A DNA stretch of 64,000 bases from an uncultured Pseudomonadales bacterium (GTDB lineage: Bacteria > Pseudomonadota > Gammaproteobacteria > Pseudomonadales > Azotimanducaceae): contig OY282460.1 of the NCBI GenBank assembly GCA_958296295.1, forward strand, positions 2,728,001-2,792,000, given 5' to 3'. Each line of letters begins with the position of its first letter. The stretch's first letter is position 1. Both the position numbers and the translations under genes were made by a program. The notes under the pieces are model-generated. The model had not been told where the DNA came from. It saw nothing but the letters and a program-made list of their open reading frames with translations, and ran no database searches. Shown here piece after piece: positions 1-7,607 of the stretch.

Positions 1-704
1 GCGTTCGACAATCCGGTGCGTTCCTTTCGCAACGACATTTTCGCGGACTACCGCGTGGCGTCGGGCATGACGCCGGAAGTGACAGAACAGATCGGGCTCG
101 CCGCGGACGCCGTCGCCGCGCTGGGCGTCAAAGTCTGGTCGATGGCGAACTTGGAAGCGAACGACGCGTTGGCCACCGCGGCCCGGCGTTGGCGCGACGA
201 AGTGGAGCAGGTGCGCCTCTTTTCCGTGGATCCGGTGGTTGGCCAATGCGTGCGGGGGATCAGGTGGTGCAGGTGAACCAAAGGCTGCTCCGCGTGACGA
301 CCGAACGCGAGATCCACGTCCGCTGCGGCTGTGGAGCGGCCCGGTTGCCCGATTGGCTGGCGCTGGTGGGCGATCCCGGCCACGGCATCCCCGGCATTCC
401 CCAGTTCGGGGCCCGCTCGGCCGGCGCGCTGGTGGCGAAGTTCGGCGGCATTGAAGCAATCCCGGCGGACGGCGGCCGATGGCAGGTGGCCAAACGGCAC
501 ACATCGCGCCTGGCCAACTCCTTGCGAAGTCGGCGGCCGACAGCGGCGCTCCACAAGCGGCTCGCGACGTTGGCCGTCGACGCGCCGATCTCGAACTCCC
601 TAGCGGATCTGCGCTGGCATGGCGCGTACCCGGAGAAACTGGCGGCGCTCACTCGCGCTCACGGCATCGCGCCGACCCTGCCGCGGGCTTGGCGTTGGCT
701 CTGA
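1..704 (+). pseudogene. 5'-3' exonuclease (ExoIX/PolA N-domain type), frameshifted, 5' end outside window
   Basis: The reading frame open from base 1 gives an ExoIX-like segment containing ANDALATAARRW and ending VVGQCVRG at about base 255. It then hits a stop at 276. The homologous continuation (QVVQV, then PDWLALVGD, GIPGIPQFG and DLRWHG) is in a different frame up to the stop at 704. The shift fits a one-base deletion near 255-265. The usual DKD segment before the QCV motif is also altered here, reading VDPVVGQCV. This family is a structure-specific nuclease with helix-hairpin-helix DNA binding (GIPGIPQFG). The 3' end overlaps the end of the convergent sqdC gene by about 46 bases. Decay or an assembly error would both explain the shift; the altered DKD segment favours decay. 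Confidence 0.7.
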
Positions 705-1645
705 TGTGCCGGGGCGGCGGCGGCGGCCAGCGCGTCAAGCGTCTCGGCAAGCAGCACCTCGCCGCCCGGCCGCCAGCCGAGCGCTCGCAGGCCGGGCGTT
801 CGCATCGGGTGCGAGGGCGCCGGCACCTTGCCGCCGGCCGATGCCAACCTCACCGCGGCGCGCTCGGCCAACGCGGTGGCGATGACGTGGTTGTCGACCA
901 CCACATCCGAACAGTTGAACGTCCGCCCGGCCACCGCCGGCACCGGCGCGTTGAGCAGCAGCCAAACGGCGGCGGCGACGTCCCGGCCATGCACTTCGGT
1001 GCTTTGGCGGCGTGGCGGCAAGTTCTCCGCCGCCGCGCCTTCCCGCACGGCGCAGGCGATGTCGAACCATTTGCTGTTGGCCGGCGGCGTTGCCAAGCCG
1101 TACACGCCGGTGGGACGCAAGCTCGCGTAGCACACGCCGTCCACCGCGCTCAAGGCGGTGGCATGGGCCTCCAGGGCGAGCTTCATGGCCCCGTAGAGCG
1201 TGTCCGGCACGGCCCGCGTGTCGTCGTCCACGCCGCTTGGGCTCGGCGAGCCGCGGCCGAACACCGCCCGGCTGGAGAGCAACACCAGCCGCCCGACGCC
1301 GGCCCCGCGGGCGCGCTCCATGAGCTCGACCCCGGCCAACAGGTTGGCGCGCCAATAGCCGAATCTGTCATCGGCCTCGCCGCCCCGATACCGGCCTGGC
1401 GCATGCTGGTAGGCGCAATGCACCACGGCGTCCGCGCCGGCGACCAATCGCGCCACCGCGGACTCCTCCACGATGTCGCCTCGCAGCCGCTCCGCCCCGC
1501 CGAGCGCGCCGCTTCCCGGCCCGCCCCGCGTAAGGACGCGCACGCGGCAGCCCTCGGCGAGCAGACGCTCCACCACGAAGCGGCCGACGAATCCGGTGCC
1601 ACCCGTGACGGCGACGAGTGGCGAACAGGCGGCTGCGCTGTTCAC
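659..1645 (-). CDS. sqdC: NAD-dependent epimerase/dehydratase family protein, SqdC-like
   Basis: A 328-residue short-chain epimerase/reductase fold protein. The N-terminal Rossmann motif VTGGTGFVG is followed by DAVVHCAY, the S-S-R strand LLSSRAVFG and a catalytic-type Tyr/Lys pair in YGAMKLALE. It starts at GTG 1645, which overlaps the stop of the glycosyltransferase gene (GTGA), so the two are translationally coupled. The order sqdB, glycogenin-like transferase, reductase/epimerase is the same as the Rhodobacter sphaeroides sqdBDC operon, where SqdC takes part in late sulfolipid synthesis. The exact reaction of SqdC is not settled. The assignment rests mainly on context, since family membership alone is generic. 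Confidence 0.75.
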   Translation of the reverse strand: MNSAAACSPLVAVTGGTGFVGRFVVERLLAEGCRVRVLTRGGPGSGALGGAERLRGDIVEESAVARLVAGADAVVHCAYQHAPGRYRGGEADDRFGYWRANLLAGVELMERARGAGVGRLVLLSSRAVFGRGSPSPSGVDDDTRAVPDTLYGAMKLALEAHATALSAVDGVCYASLRPTGVYGLATPPANSKWFDIACAVREGAAAENLPPRRQSTEVHGRDVAAAVWLLLNAPVPAVAGRTFNCSDVVVDNHVIATALAERAAVRLASAGGKVPAPSHPMRTPGLRALGWRPGGEVLLAETLDALAAAAAPAHQSQRQARGRVGAMP

Positions 1646-2439
1646 GGCGTCTCGCTCGGCGCCGGAAGGTCGGCGGGCACGCCCTCGCCGCGCAGCACCC
1701 GCTTCCACAGATCGATCAACGGCCCCAGCTTGTCGGCTTTCGGATGGCCCGGCTGCCACGGCTTCTCGTATTGGTAATGCACCACTTTGATGCTCGACCA
1801 GCGCCAGAGGCCCGGCAGGTTGAAATACAGGTACTGCAAGGCGTTGTAGGTGTACGGCAGGCCGTGCCAATCCGGGAAGTAGTTTTCCAGAAACGTCTGG
1901 TCGGTGCGCCGCCAGAACGCGCCCGGCGCGTCCAAGCGGCGCAGCATGGATTCGTAAGTGGCCGGCGACGGCGCCGCCACAAACACGCCGGAATTGAGCC
2001 GGTGCATGTCCGCAAGCGTCTGGTAGAGGTTGGGGGCGGCGCTGAACTCCGGATAACCGAACAGCTTGTCGATGTTGCGCACCACCAGCGCGTCCGCGTC
2101 GAGAAACACCACCCGCCGGTACTCGCCGAGCCGCCACACCGCCAGCTTGCAAAAATTGCCCAGCGGATCGTGGAAATCCGGTTTGCCGCCTTTCGCGAAC
2201 GGCGCGCGACGGTGCAGCGCCGCACGGGCGTGGCGTTCCCGGAATGCCGGCGACAGCGGCGGCGGCTCGACCCGGCGGATGTCGCAACCCTCGGATTCCA
2301 AGGCCGCGAGGTCGCCGGCGGCTTCGGTGGCCAGCACTACGAGCGGCCAGGCGCTGCCCACGGCGCGCAGCGACCGCGCCAATGCCAACGCGCCTATCGC
2401 GTAGTCGGCATTGGCGACCAACGTGGCGTAGGCGAACAC
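1642..2439 (-). CDS. sqdD: Glycogenin-like (GT8) glycosyltransferase, SqdD-like sulfoquinovosyltransferase candidate
   Basis: A 265-residue GT-A glycosyltransferase of the glycogenin type. It has the nucleotide-sugar-binding DxD as FLDADALVV, the N-terminal strand FAYATLVANADYA, an acceptor-side LNSGVFV motif and the C-terminal VVHYQYEKPW. In R. sphaeroides the glycogenin-like SqdD is the proposed sulfoquinovosyl transferase to diacylglycerol. GTG 2439 is chosen as start because homology begins there and it lies just after the sqdB stop at 2471; a clear ribosome binding site is not visible. The gene is the middle of a three-gene leftward operon and ends by overlapping sqdC. It should act at the cytoplasmic face of the inner membrane. 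Confidence 0.8.
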   Translation of the reverse strand: MFAYATLVANADYAIGALALARSLRAVGSAWPLVVLATEAAGDLAALESEGCDIRRVEPPPLSPAFRERHARAALHRRAPFAKGGKPDFHDPLGNFCKLAVWRLGEYRRVVFLDADALVVRNIDKLFGYPEFSAAPNLYQTLADMHRLNSGVFVAAPSPATYESMLRRLDAPGAFWRRTDQTFLENYFPDWHGLPYTYNALQYLYFNLPGLWRWSSIKVVHYQYEKPWQPGHPKADKLGPLIDLWKRVLRGEGVPADLPAPSETP

Positions 2440-2470
2440 GGGACAACCGACCGCGAGCGGGCCGGCGCTG

Positions 2471-3706
2471 TTAGGAAGCCGAGCCGTTGCGGCGGCGCAA
2501 CGGGCCGTCGTGCTCCACGTTGGTGACCAGCGACGGGGCGATCTCCCTCGTCCACGCCGACCGGCTGGGAATTCGCGTCCGGTCCACCCGATGGACGAAC
2601 TTGCGCGCCACATCCACCAGTTCGGTGAGCAAACCGTCTTTCAGCGTGGTCGGTTCCAATCCAAGCCCCACGAACTGATCCCTGCGCACCGACAACTCGT
2701 TCTCCGGGGCCTCTTTGCGCGGATTCGGCAAGAACGCCACCTCGACCCCGGTGAGTCGGCTCACCAAGGCGGCGAGATCCCGCACGCGATGCACTTCCGT
2801 CACTTGGTTGAAGATCTTCGTGCGTTCGCCGGTAGCGGGCGCGTTGGCGAGGGCGATTTCGGTGCAGCGCACGGAATCCTGAATGTGTATGAAGGCGCGC
2901 ATCTGGCCGCCGGTGCCGTGTACGGTGAGTGGATGATCCAGCGCGGCCTGGATGAGGAAGCGGTTGAGCACCGTGCCGTAGTCGCCATCGTAGTCGAAGC
3001 GGTTGACCAGTTGCTCGTGACGCCGCGTTTGCGTCGTGTGGGTGCCCCAGACAATGCCCTGGTGCAAGTCCGTGATGCGCAGGCCGTCGTTCTTCGCGTA
3101 GAACGCGAACAACAGCTGATCGAGGCACTTCGTCATGTGGTAGATGCTGCCGGCGTCCGTCGGGTGGAGGATTTCGCGGGCCACCTTGCCGCCATCGTCC
3201 AGCGCGATCTCCACGTTCAGATAGCCTTCCGGAATGGAAGCGCCGACCGTGGAGTAGCCGTACACGCCCATCGTGCCGATATGCACGACGTGCGCGTCGG
3301 TGCCGGATGCGACGAGAGCGTTCAGCAGGTTGTGCGTGGCGTTGACGTTGTTGCTCACCGTGTAGGTCTTGTGCCGATCGCTCTTCATGGAATACGGCGC
3401 GGCGCGCTGTTCGGCCAGATGCACCACGGCTTCGGGCCGCCAATCGCAAAGCCACGCTTTCAGACGCTCGTACTCGCAGGCCACGTCCATGTGCTCGAAA
3501 GCGAGAGTCCGTCCGCTCACTTCCTTCCATGTACGCAACCGCTCTTGGATGGAGTCCATCGGGGTGAGCGATTGCACGCCGAGCTCGGCGTCTATCCACC
3601 GCCGGCTAAGGTTGTCCACCACCGCCACATCGTGACCGAGATTCGAGAGGTGGAGAGTCGTCGGCCAGCCCACGAAGCCGTCGCCTCCCAATACCGCGAT
3701 CCGCAC
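2471..3706 (-). CDS. sqdB: UDP-sulfoquinovose synthase
   Basis: A 411-residue SDR-extended enzyme matching SQD1/SqdB along its length. It makes UDP-sulfoquinovose from UDP-glucose and sulfite with a tightly bound NAD. Visible signatures are GGDGFVGW at the N-terminus, HLAEQRAAPYSMKS, the HIGTMGVYGY segment carrying the catalytic Thr, SIYHMTKCLDQLLF with the Tyr/Lys pair, DLHQGIVWG, RFDYDGDYGTVLNRF and TGGQMRAFIHIQDSVRC. The start is GTG 3706, giving MRIAVLGG. It leads the sqdB-sqdD-sqdC operon and is divergent from xseA across about 250 bases that probably hold both promoters. Identity is very secure; the family is highly diagnostic. Confidence 0.97.
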   Translation of the reverse strand: MRIAVLGGDGFVGWPTTLHLSNLGHDVAVVDNLSRRWIDAELGVQSLTPMDSIQERLRTWKEVSGRTLAFEHMDVACEYERLKAWLCDWRPEAVVHLAEQRAAPYSMKSDRHKTYTVSNNVNATHNLLNALVASGTDAHVVHIGTMGVYGYSTVGASIPEGYLNVEIALDDGGKVAREILHPTDAGSIYHMTKCLDQLLFAFYAKNDGLRITDLHQGIVWGTHTTQTRRHEQLVNRFDYDGDYGTVLNRFLIQAALDHPLTVHGTGGQMRAFIHIQDSVRCTEIALANAPATGERTKIFNQVTEVHRVRDLAALVSRLTGVEVAFLPNPRKEAPENELSVRRDQFVGLGLEPTTLKDGLLTELVDVARKFVHRVDRTRIPSRSAWTREIAPSLVTNVEHDGPLRRRNGSAS

Positions 3707-3954
3707 CGTGCCTATCCTCCGCCTACCTTCCTGCCTGCCCGTCCGTGCGACCGCAAAGCGTACAGCACTAGGGTGTCGAACGCGACCGCGACGGCGCCGC
3801 GGGACGACGAAACTCGTTCACAACCGCCTGTTGGCGAGCACGGATCCGTCATGTGGCCGAGGCGTCAAGCGCGGAGATCTCGAAGGTCTGGCTTTTCCTG
3901 CGCGGTTTCGCCAAAGTGGCGCTGCCCCGCGTTGCCGAAGTACCGTCACCCGCC

Positions 3955-5406
3955 ATGTCCGAGTCACGGCAAACAACCCTTCCGGCCGGCCCGCCGCGGC
4001 TGGCGGCGCGGGTGTACACGGTCAGCCAGGTCGCCGCCGAGGCGCGAAACGTGCTGGAGGGCCGGTTCGGGCGTGTGCGCATTCAAGGCGAGGTCTCCAA
4101 CTACCGCGCCTATCCGTCCGGGCACTGGTATTTCAGCCTGAAAGACGCCGGCGCGCGCATCCGTTGCGTGATGTTCGCCAGCCGCAACCGGTTTGTGCGG
4201 TTCCGGCTTCGGGATGGCGACGCGGTGGTGGTTGCCGGGCGGCTGTCCATCTACGAAAGCAGCGGCGACTTCCAAGCCGTGGTGAACAACATCGAGCCCG
4301 TTGGCGAGGGCGCCTTGCGCGCCGCGTTCGACGCGCTGAAGGCGAAACTGGAAGCCCAAGGGCTGTTCGCGGCGGCGCGCAAGCGGCCGTTGCCGTCGTA
4401 TCCGCGCCATGTCGCGGTGATCAGTTCGCTTGCCGGCGCCGCGTTGCGCGACGTGCTCTCCGTACTGCGGCGGCGTTTTCCGAGCGTGCGGGTGACCTGT
4501 TTCGACGTCGCCGTGCAAGGGTTCGAGGCGGTGGGGCAGATTCTCGGGGCTCTCGACCGCGCCGAGCGCATGCGGCGCCCGCCGGACGTGATCGTCGTCA
4601 CCCGCGGCGGCGGTTCGCTTGAGGACCTCGCCGCGTTCAACGCCGAGCCGGTGGTGCGCCGCATCGCCTCCTGCGGGATTCCCGTGGTGTCCGCCATCGG
4701 CCACGAAACGGACGTCTCGCTGGCGGATTTCGCCGCCGATCAACGTGCGCCGACACCGTCCGCCGCCGCCGAGATGATCACCCCGGACACCGCCGAGCTG
4801 CTCGCCGGCGTGGCGCGTCTGCGCGCCACGCTTGCGGCCCGGCTCGCCACCCGGCTGCGCACGGATCGAAGGCTGTTGGACGCCGCGGCGCGGCGACTCA
4901 CGCATCCCGGTCGAGCGCTGGAACAACGCATGTTGCGGGCTGACGAGCTGGAGGCGCGACTGACCGCGGCGCTCCGGTCGCGGATCGCGCGCCTGCGAAC
5001 CGCGTTGGCGCACCAAGACCGGCTGCTGGCGCGGGCCAGTCCGACCAACGGCGTCGCGAGCCGCCGTGAACGCGTGCGCGACCTCCGGGTTCAGCTCGCC
5101 GGCGCCACCGCCCGGCGCGTGGAACGGGCCGCAGCCGCGCTTGACCCGTTGGCGCGGGCGTTGGACGCGATAAGCCCGCTCGCCACGCTGGCGCGCGGAT
5201 TCGCCATCGCCGCGAAGCCGGACGGCAGCCGCTGGGGCCGGCCGCTCACGTCGGTGGTGGACGCCGGCGTCGGTGAGCGGATAATCGTTCACTTGGCGGA
5301 TGGCCGTTTGGGCGCCCGCGTGGAACACGCGATCCCGGTTGACGAACCCCGGCCGCCGACTCCAACGCCAAATCGAACCGTCAAGGAGGAAATCGACAAT
5401 GCCTAG
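3955..5406 (+). CDS. xseA: Exodeoxyribonuclease VII large subunit
   Basis: A 483-residue protein that degrades single-stranded DNA as part of exonuclease VII with XseB. The N-terminal OB fold is clear (RIQGEVSNYRAYPSGHWYFSLKD). It is followed by the nuclease core with VTRGGGSLEDLAAFNAEPV, AIGHETDVSLADFAADQRAPTP and a long coiled-coil arm rich in Arg and Ala before the C-terminal LARGFAI segment. The start at 3955 (MSESRQ) is preferred over an upstream in-frame ATG at 3853 because conserved sequence begins shortly after it. The 3' end overlaps the M23 peptidase gene by 8 bases. No xseB is present in the window. Confidence 0.95.
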   Translation: MSESRQTTLPAGPPRLAARVYTVSQVAAEARNVLEGRFGRVRIQGEVSNYRAYPSGHWYFSLKDAGARIRCVMFASRNRFVRFRLRDGDAVVVAGRLSIYESSGDFQAVVNNIEPVGEGALRAAFDALKAKLEAQGLFAAARKRPLPSYPRHVAVISSLAGAALRDVLSVLRRRFPSVRVTCFDVAVQGFEAVGQILGALDRAERMRRPPDVIVVTRGGGSLEDLAAFNAEPVVRRIASCGIPVVSAIGHETDVSLADFAADQRAPTPSAAAEMITPDTAELLAGVARLRATLAARLATRLRTDRRLLDAAARRLTHPGRALEQRMLRADELEARLTAALRSRIARLRTALAHQDRLLARASPTNGVASRRERVRDLRVQLAGATARRVERAAAALDPLARALDAISPLATLARGFAIAAKPDGSRWGRPLTSVVDAGVGERIIVHLADGRLGARVEHAIPVDEPRPPTPTPNRTVKEEIDNA

Positions 5407-6187
5407 TTTGCTGGCGACGGCCGCTGCGGCCACGGTGGAGATCGGCGGCATCGTCGCGCTTGCGCTGCCCGAAGGCGCGACCGGCGTGCGCTACCAAAAC
5501 GACGACGCGCTGGTGGTGGCCGGTCACGCCGTCGTCGGCGTGCCGCTCGACGCGGCCCCGGGCCGCCGATCCGTCACGGTGGCGACCGCCGCCGGAGAGC
5601 GCGTGTTGGAGTTCACCGTGCTCGCCAAACAGTACCCGGAGCGGCATGTCACCGTGAGCCAACGGCATGTCGATCCCAGTCCCGATGATCTCGAGCGCTA
5701 CCGGCGCGAGGCCGCCGTTCAGCGCGCGGCCTACGCGCTGCGCACCGAGACGCGAAACGATCTCGTGCCGTTTGAACGGCCAGCCGCGGGGCCGGCATCC
5801 AGCCCCTTCGGCGCCCGCAGTTTCTTCAACGGCAAGCCGCGCTCGCCGCACGCCGGCTTGGACATCGCCGCCGCCACGGGCACGCCGGTGCGCGCCCCGG
5901 CCCCGGGCGTGGTCGCGGTGACGGGCCACTACTTCTTCAACGGCAAGACCGTGATCATCGACCACGGCGGCGGGCTGGTGACGATGTACTGCCACTTGAG
6001 CCGGGTCGATGTCGCCAAGGGCGACGAGGTTGACCGCGGCCACATTCTCGGCGCGGTGGGCAAGACCGGCCGCGCCAGCGGCGCGCATTTGCATTGGACC
6101 GTGAAAGTGCGCGGCGTCACCGTGGACCCCGCGCAGTTCATGGCCGTGTTCAACACTCTTGACGGGGAGGACGGGGAGGACGGCTAG
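5399..6187 (+). CDS. M23 family metallopeptidase (peptidoglycan endopeptidase)
   Basis: A 262-residue protein with a C-terminal lysostaphin-type M23 domain. The zinc-binding residues sit in HAGLDIA and HLHW, with GGLVTMYCHLS between them. An N-terminal Ig-like or swivel domain precedes the catalytic part, ending in a conserved AYALRTETRNDLVPFERP linker. The start at 5399 has a strong ribosome binding site, AAGGAGGA, inside the end of xseA, and the two genes overlap by 8 bases. An xseA-peptidase pair is common in gammaproteobacteria. It probably acts on peptidoglycan in the periplasm. The N-terminus is only weakly signal-like. The protein ends in an acidic LDGEDGEDG tail. Confidence 0.9.
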   Translation: MPSLLATAAAATVEIGGIVALALPEGATGVRYQNDDALVVAGHAVVGVPLDAAPGRRSVTVATAAGERVLEFTVLAKQYPERHVTVSQRHVDPSPDDLERYRREAAVQRAAYALRTETRNDLVPFERPAAGPASSPFGARSFFNGKPRSPHAGLDIAAATGTPVRAPAPGVVAVTGHYFFNGKTVIIDHGGGLVTMYCHLSRVDVAKGDEVDRGHILGAVGKTGRASGAHLHWTVKVRGVTVDPAQFMAVFNTLDGEDGEDG

Positions 6188-6264
6188 CGCGGCAAGGGGG
6201 CGTCAAGCCGCTGGGCACGGGAACGGCCAACACAACGCTGTCGCGGTCTTTGATGATGCGTCGA

Positions 6265-6311
6265 GGCGGCCAAGCCTTTGATATTCTTTTGGTTCGGCTT
6301 ACTTGGCCGCC
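6265..6311. repeat. Perfect 10-bp inverted repeat with AT-richer loop
   Basis: GGCGGCCAAG at 6265-6274 is matched by its reverse complement CTTGGCCGCC at 6302-6311. The 27-base loop is clearly AT-richer than its surroundings, and an inner AAGCC/GGCTT pair could extend the hairpin. It lies about 80 bases after the M23 gene in the gap before the decayed ATPase islet. It could be a transcription terminator, or a trace of a small inverted-repeat element; no run of T follows it on either strand. Confidence 0.5.
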
Positions 6312-6364
6312 GACTTCGTTTGGCTTACGCGCTGGCACCAAAGCCCTAGCGACAGCCGCCTCCC

Positions 6365-6932
6365 TTAGCGCGGCAACGGCTGCGGAGGCAACATCGTGCC
6401 GAGCTTGCCTGTCGGCACGATTCGGACGTCCTTGACGACCGCTGGCGTGAGAACGCTACGGAGATCGCCCATCAACTCGGCGCGGACATGGTCGAATTCT
6501 CTGGCGTCGTCGTGGGCCATGTCGTCGCTAAAGGCCAACCAGAAATCCGCTATTCCAGACACCGCCGCGGCTTCTTTCCTTGTCCTCCAATTCCCGAGCG
6601 AGCCGACACAACACGAGCAGCGATCCGTACACCTTCAGGCGGTTCTCGTGTTTCAAGCTCCTGACAAGACGTCCGTTCCGCTCGCCCACCTGCAGATGGG
6701 CGAGCGTCTTCTGAATGTCGCGGATCTGCGCGACCAGTCTGGTCTCTTCGATCAGCACGACGGTCCCGCTGCTCAGAGTGAAGTAGTCGCAACAATTGCA
6801 TGTTCCCAAACCTGCGCTGGCGCGCACGTTGGCGCCCGACGATGTTCCGTCCATGCGATACGCATGCAGCTCGGGACGCACCGGGTCGCTGCCCGCGTAC
6901 ACCTTCTCCAGGAACTCCGCCAGCCTGGTCAT
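6365..6932 (-). pseudogene. Frameshifted hypothetical partner of an AAA-type ATPase
   Basis: From ATG 6932 the frame gives a protein with MTRLAEFLEKVYAG, a cysteine pair in CNCCDYF, VVLIEETRL and KVYGSLLVLCRLAREL. The frame closes at 6528. The plausible continuation (IADFWLAFSDDM, FDHVRAELMGDLR) is in another frame and runs to 6365. One indel near 6550-6590 would restore a protein of about 188 residues. The start overlaps the 3' end region of the truncated ATPase remnant, so the two were probably a cotranscribed pair. I do not recognise a named family; CNCC and LIEETRL look like conserved features. No function is assigned. Confidence 0.5.
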
Positions 6933-6942
6933 CTCACATATC

Positions 6943-7261
6943 TCACATGCCGCGCAAATAGAGATCGAAAAAGGGTTTCGTCAAGTCTCGTTTGATCTGC
7001 GCGAGTTGAACCGCCAAATCGTCTTCGTCTCGCGTCGAACCTGAGGGACGAAACCAGTCGGAAGACGCGCTCCTGTTCGAGGTCGACGTTCAGCGCGTTG
7101 AAGATCGAATACAGCAACTTCGCCACGAAACTCTTGCCCGTGTTGTTCGGCCCTGCCAGAACGGTGAAGTTGCCAACGCGCACGTCAGCCCGCGACAGCT
7201 TGCCGAAGTTGCGGATGTGGAGCCGGTGATCGACGTGGCTTGTGGGCCGCTCCGAGCTCAT
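6943..7261 (-). pseudogene. Truncated AAA/OLD-like ATPase remnant
   Basis: The N-terminus reads LHIRNFGKLSRADVRVGNFTVLAGPNN, then TGKS, followed by FVAKLLYSIFNAL. This is the beta1-beta2-Walker A start of SMC/OLD-like AAA ATPases. After about 75 residues the frame breaks. A different frame gives a credible C-terminal tail (EDDLAVQLAQIKRDL, FFDLYLRGM) ending at 6943. No signature motif, Walker B or D-loop is present, so most of the ATPase domain is missing through an internal deletion plus a frameshift. Such ATPases with a small partner are common in defence-type or accessory islets. The remnant cannot be active. Confidence 0.6.
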
Positions 7262-7329
7262 CAGTTGGCTAGCGCTCGGTCTTCGGGCGCCGGAGTGTCA
7301 GGCCGGGGCTGCGGGTCGCCGGCACCGGG

Positions 7330-7493
7330 TGGCGGTTGGCGGCCCGCCGAGGCCGGGCGGGCTGGCGGCTGGCCCTTCGGGCCTTGGCCGCGGCGTCCAC
7401 CGCGTCCGTCTTCGCGTCGCGCTCCATCGACTGCGCGAAGCGCCGCGCCCGCAGCGGGTTCGCGCCCTTGTGCGCTTGAATGCCGCCGCACAT
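7330..7493 (-). pseudogene. IS110-family transposase fragment
   Basis: One frame contains NPLRARRFAQSMERDAKTDA followed by VDAA. This matches the conserved segment of the IS110 DEDD transposase N-terminal domain (NPxxxRxFAxxxGxxAKTDxxDA). Sequence on both sides drifts into other frames and no full transposase or IS end is visible. It is a short, old scrap sitting between the ATPase remnant and the protease gene, and it marks this 1.3 kb stretch as a place of past insertion and decay. Confidence 0.5.
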
Positions 7494-7542
7494 TCAGACT
7501 CCCGAGCACTGCTTGTGCGCTTGTGCGCTTGTGCAAAAGCGC

Positions 7543-7571
7543 TTGACAAGATGTCGAGTCTAGTCCATTAG
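7543..7571 (+). promoter_or_regulatory. Candidate sigma-70 promoter for the S8 protease gene
   Basis: A perfect -35 box TTGACA at 7543-7548 is followed, after 17 bases, by CATTAG at 7566-7571 as a weak -10. The protease start is at 7608. Just upstream, 7513-7531 holds a short tandem run of GTGCGCTT units, and GCGCTT/AAGCGC forms a small dyad ending at the -35 box, possibly an operator. Confidence 0.4.
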
Positions 7572-7607
7572 TGTTGATCCGGCCTGCTTCGATCGGGGGA
7601 TGAAGCC

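Noticed and set aside
479..1777. 432-codon + strand frame over sqdC
   Set aside because: Composition is Arg/Gly/Ala-rich with no recognisable domain; the minus-strand epimerase has all family motifs.
6150..6341. 63-codon minus frame between the M23 gene and the islet
   Set aside because: No ribosome binding site or homology was seen; it overlaps the M23 3' end and the inverted repeat.
7510..7550. Short tandem GTGCGCTT units considered as a CRISPR-like or integron repeat
   Set aside because: Only three short units with no spacers, no cas genes and no integrase nearby.
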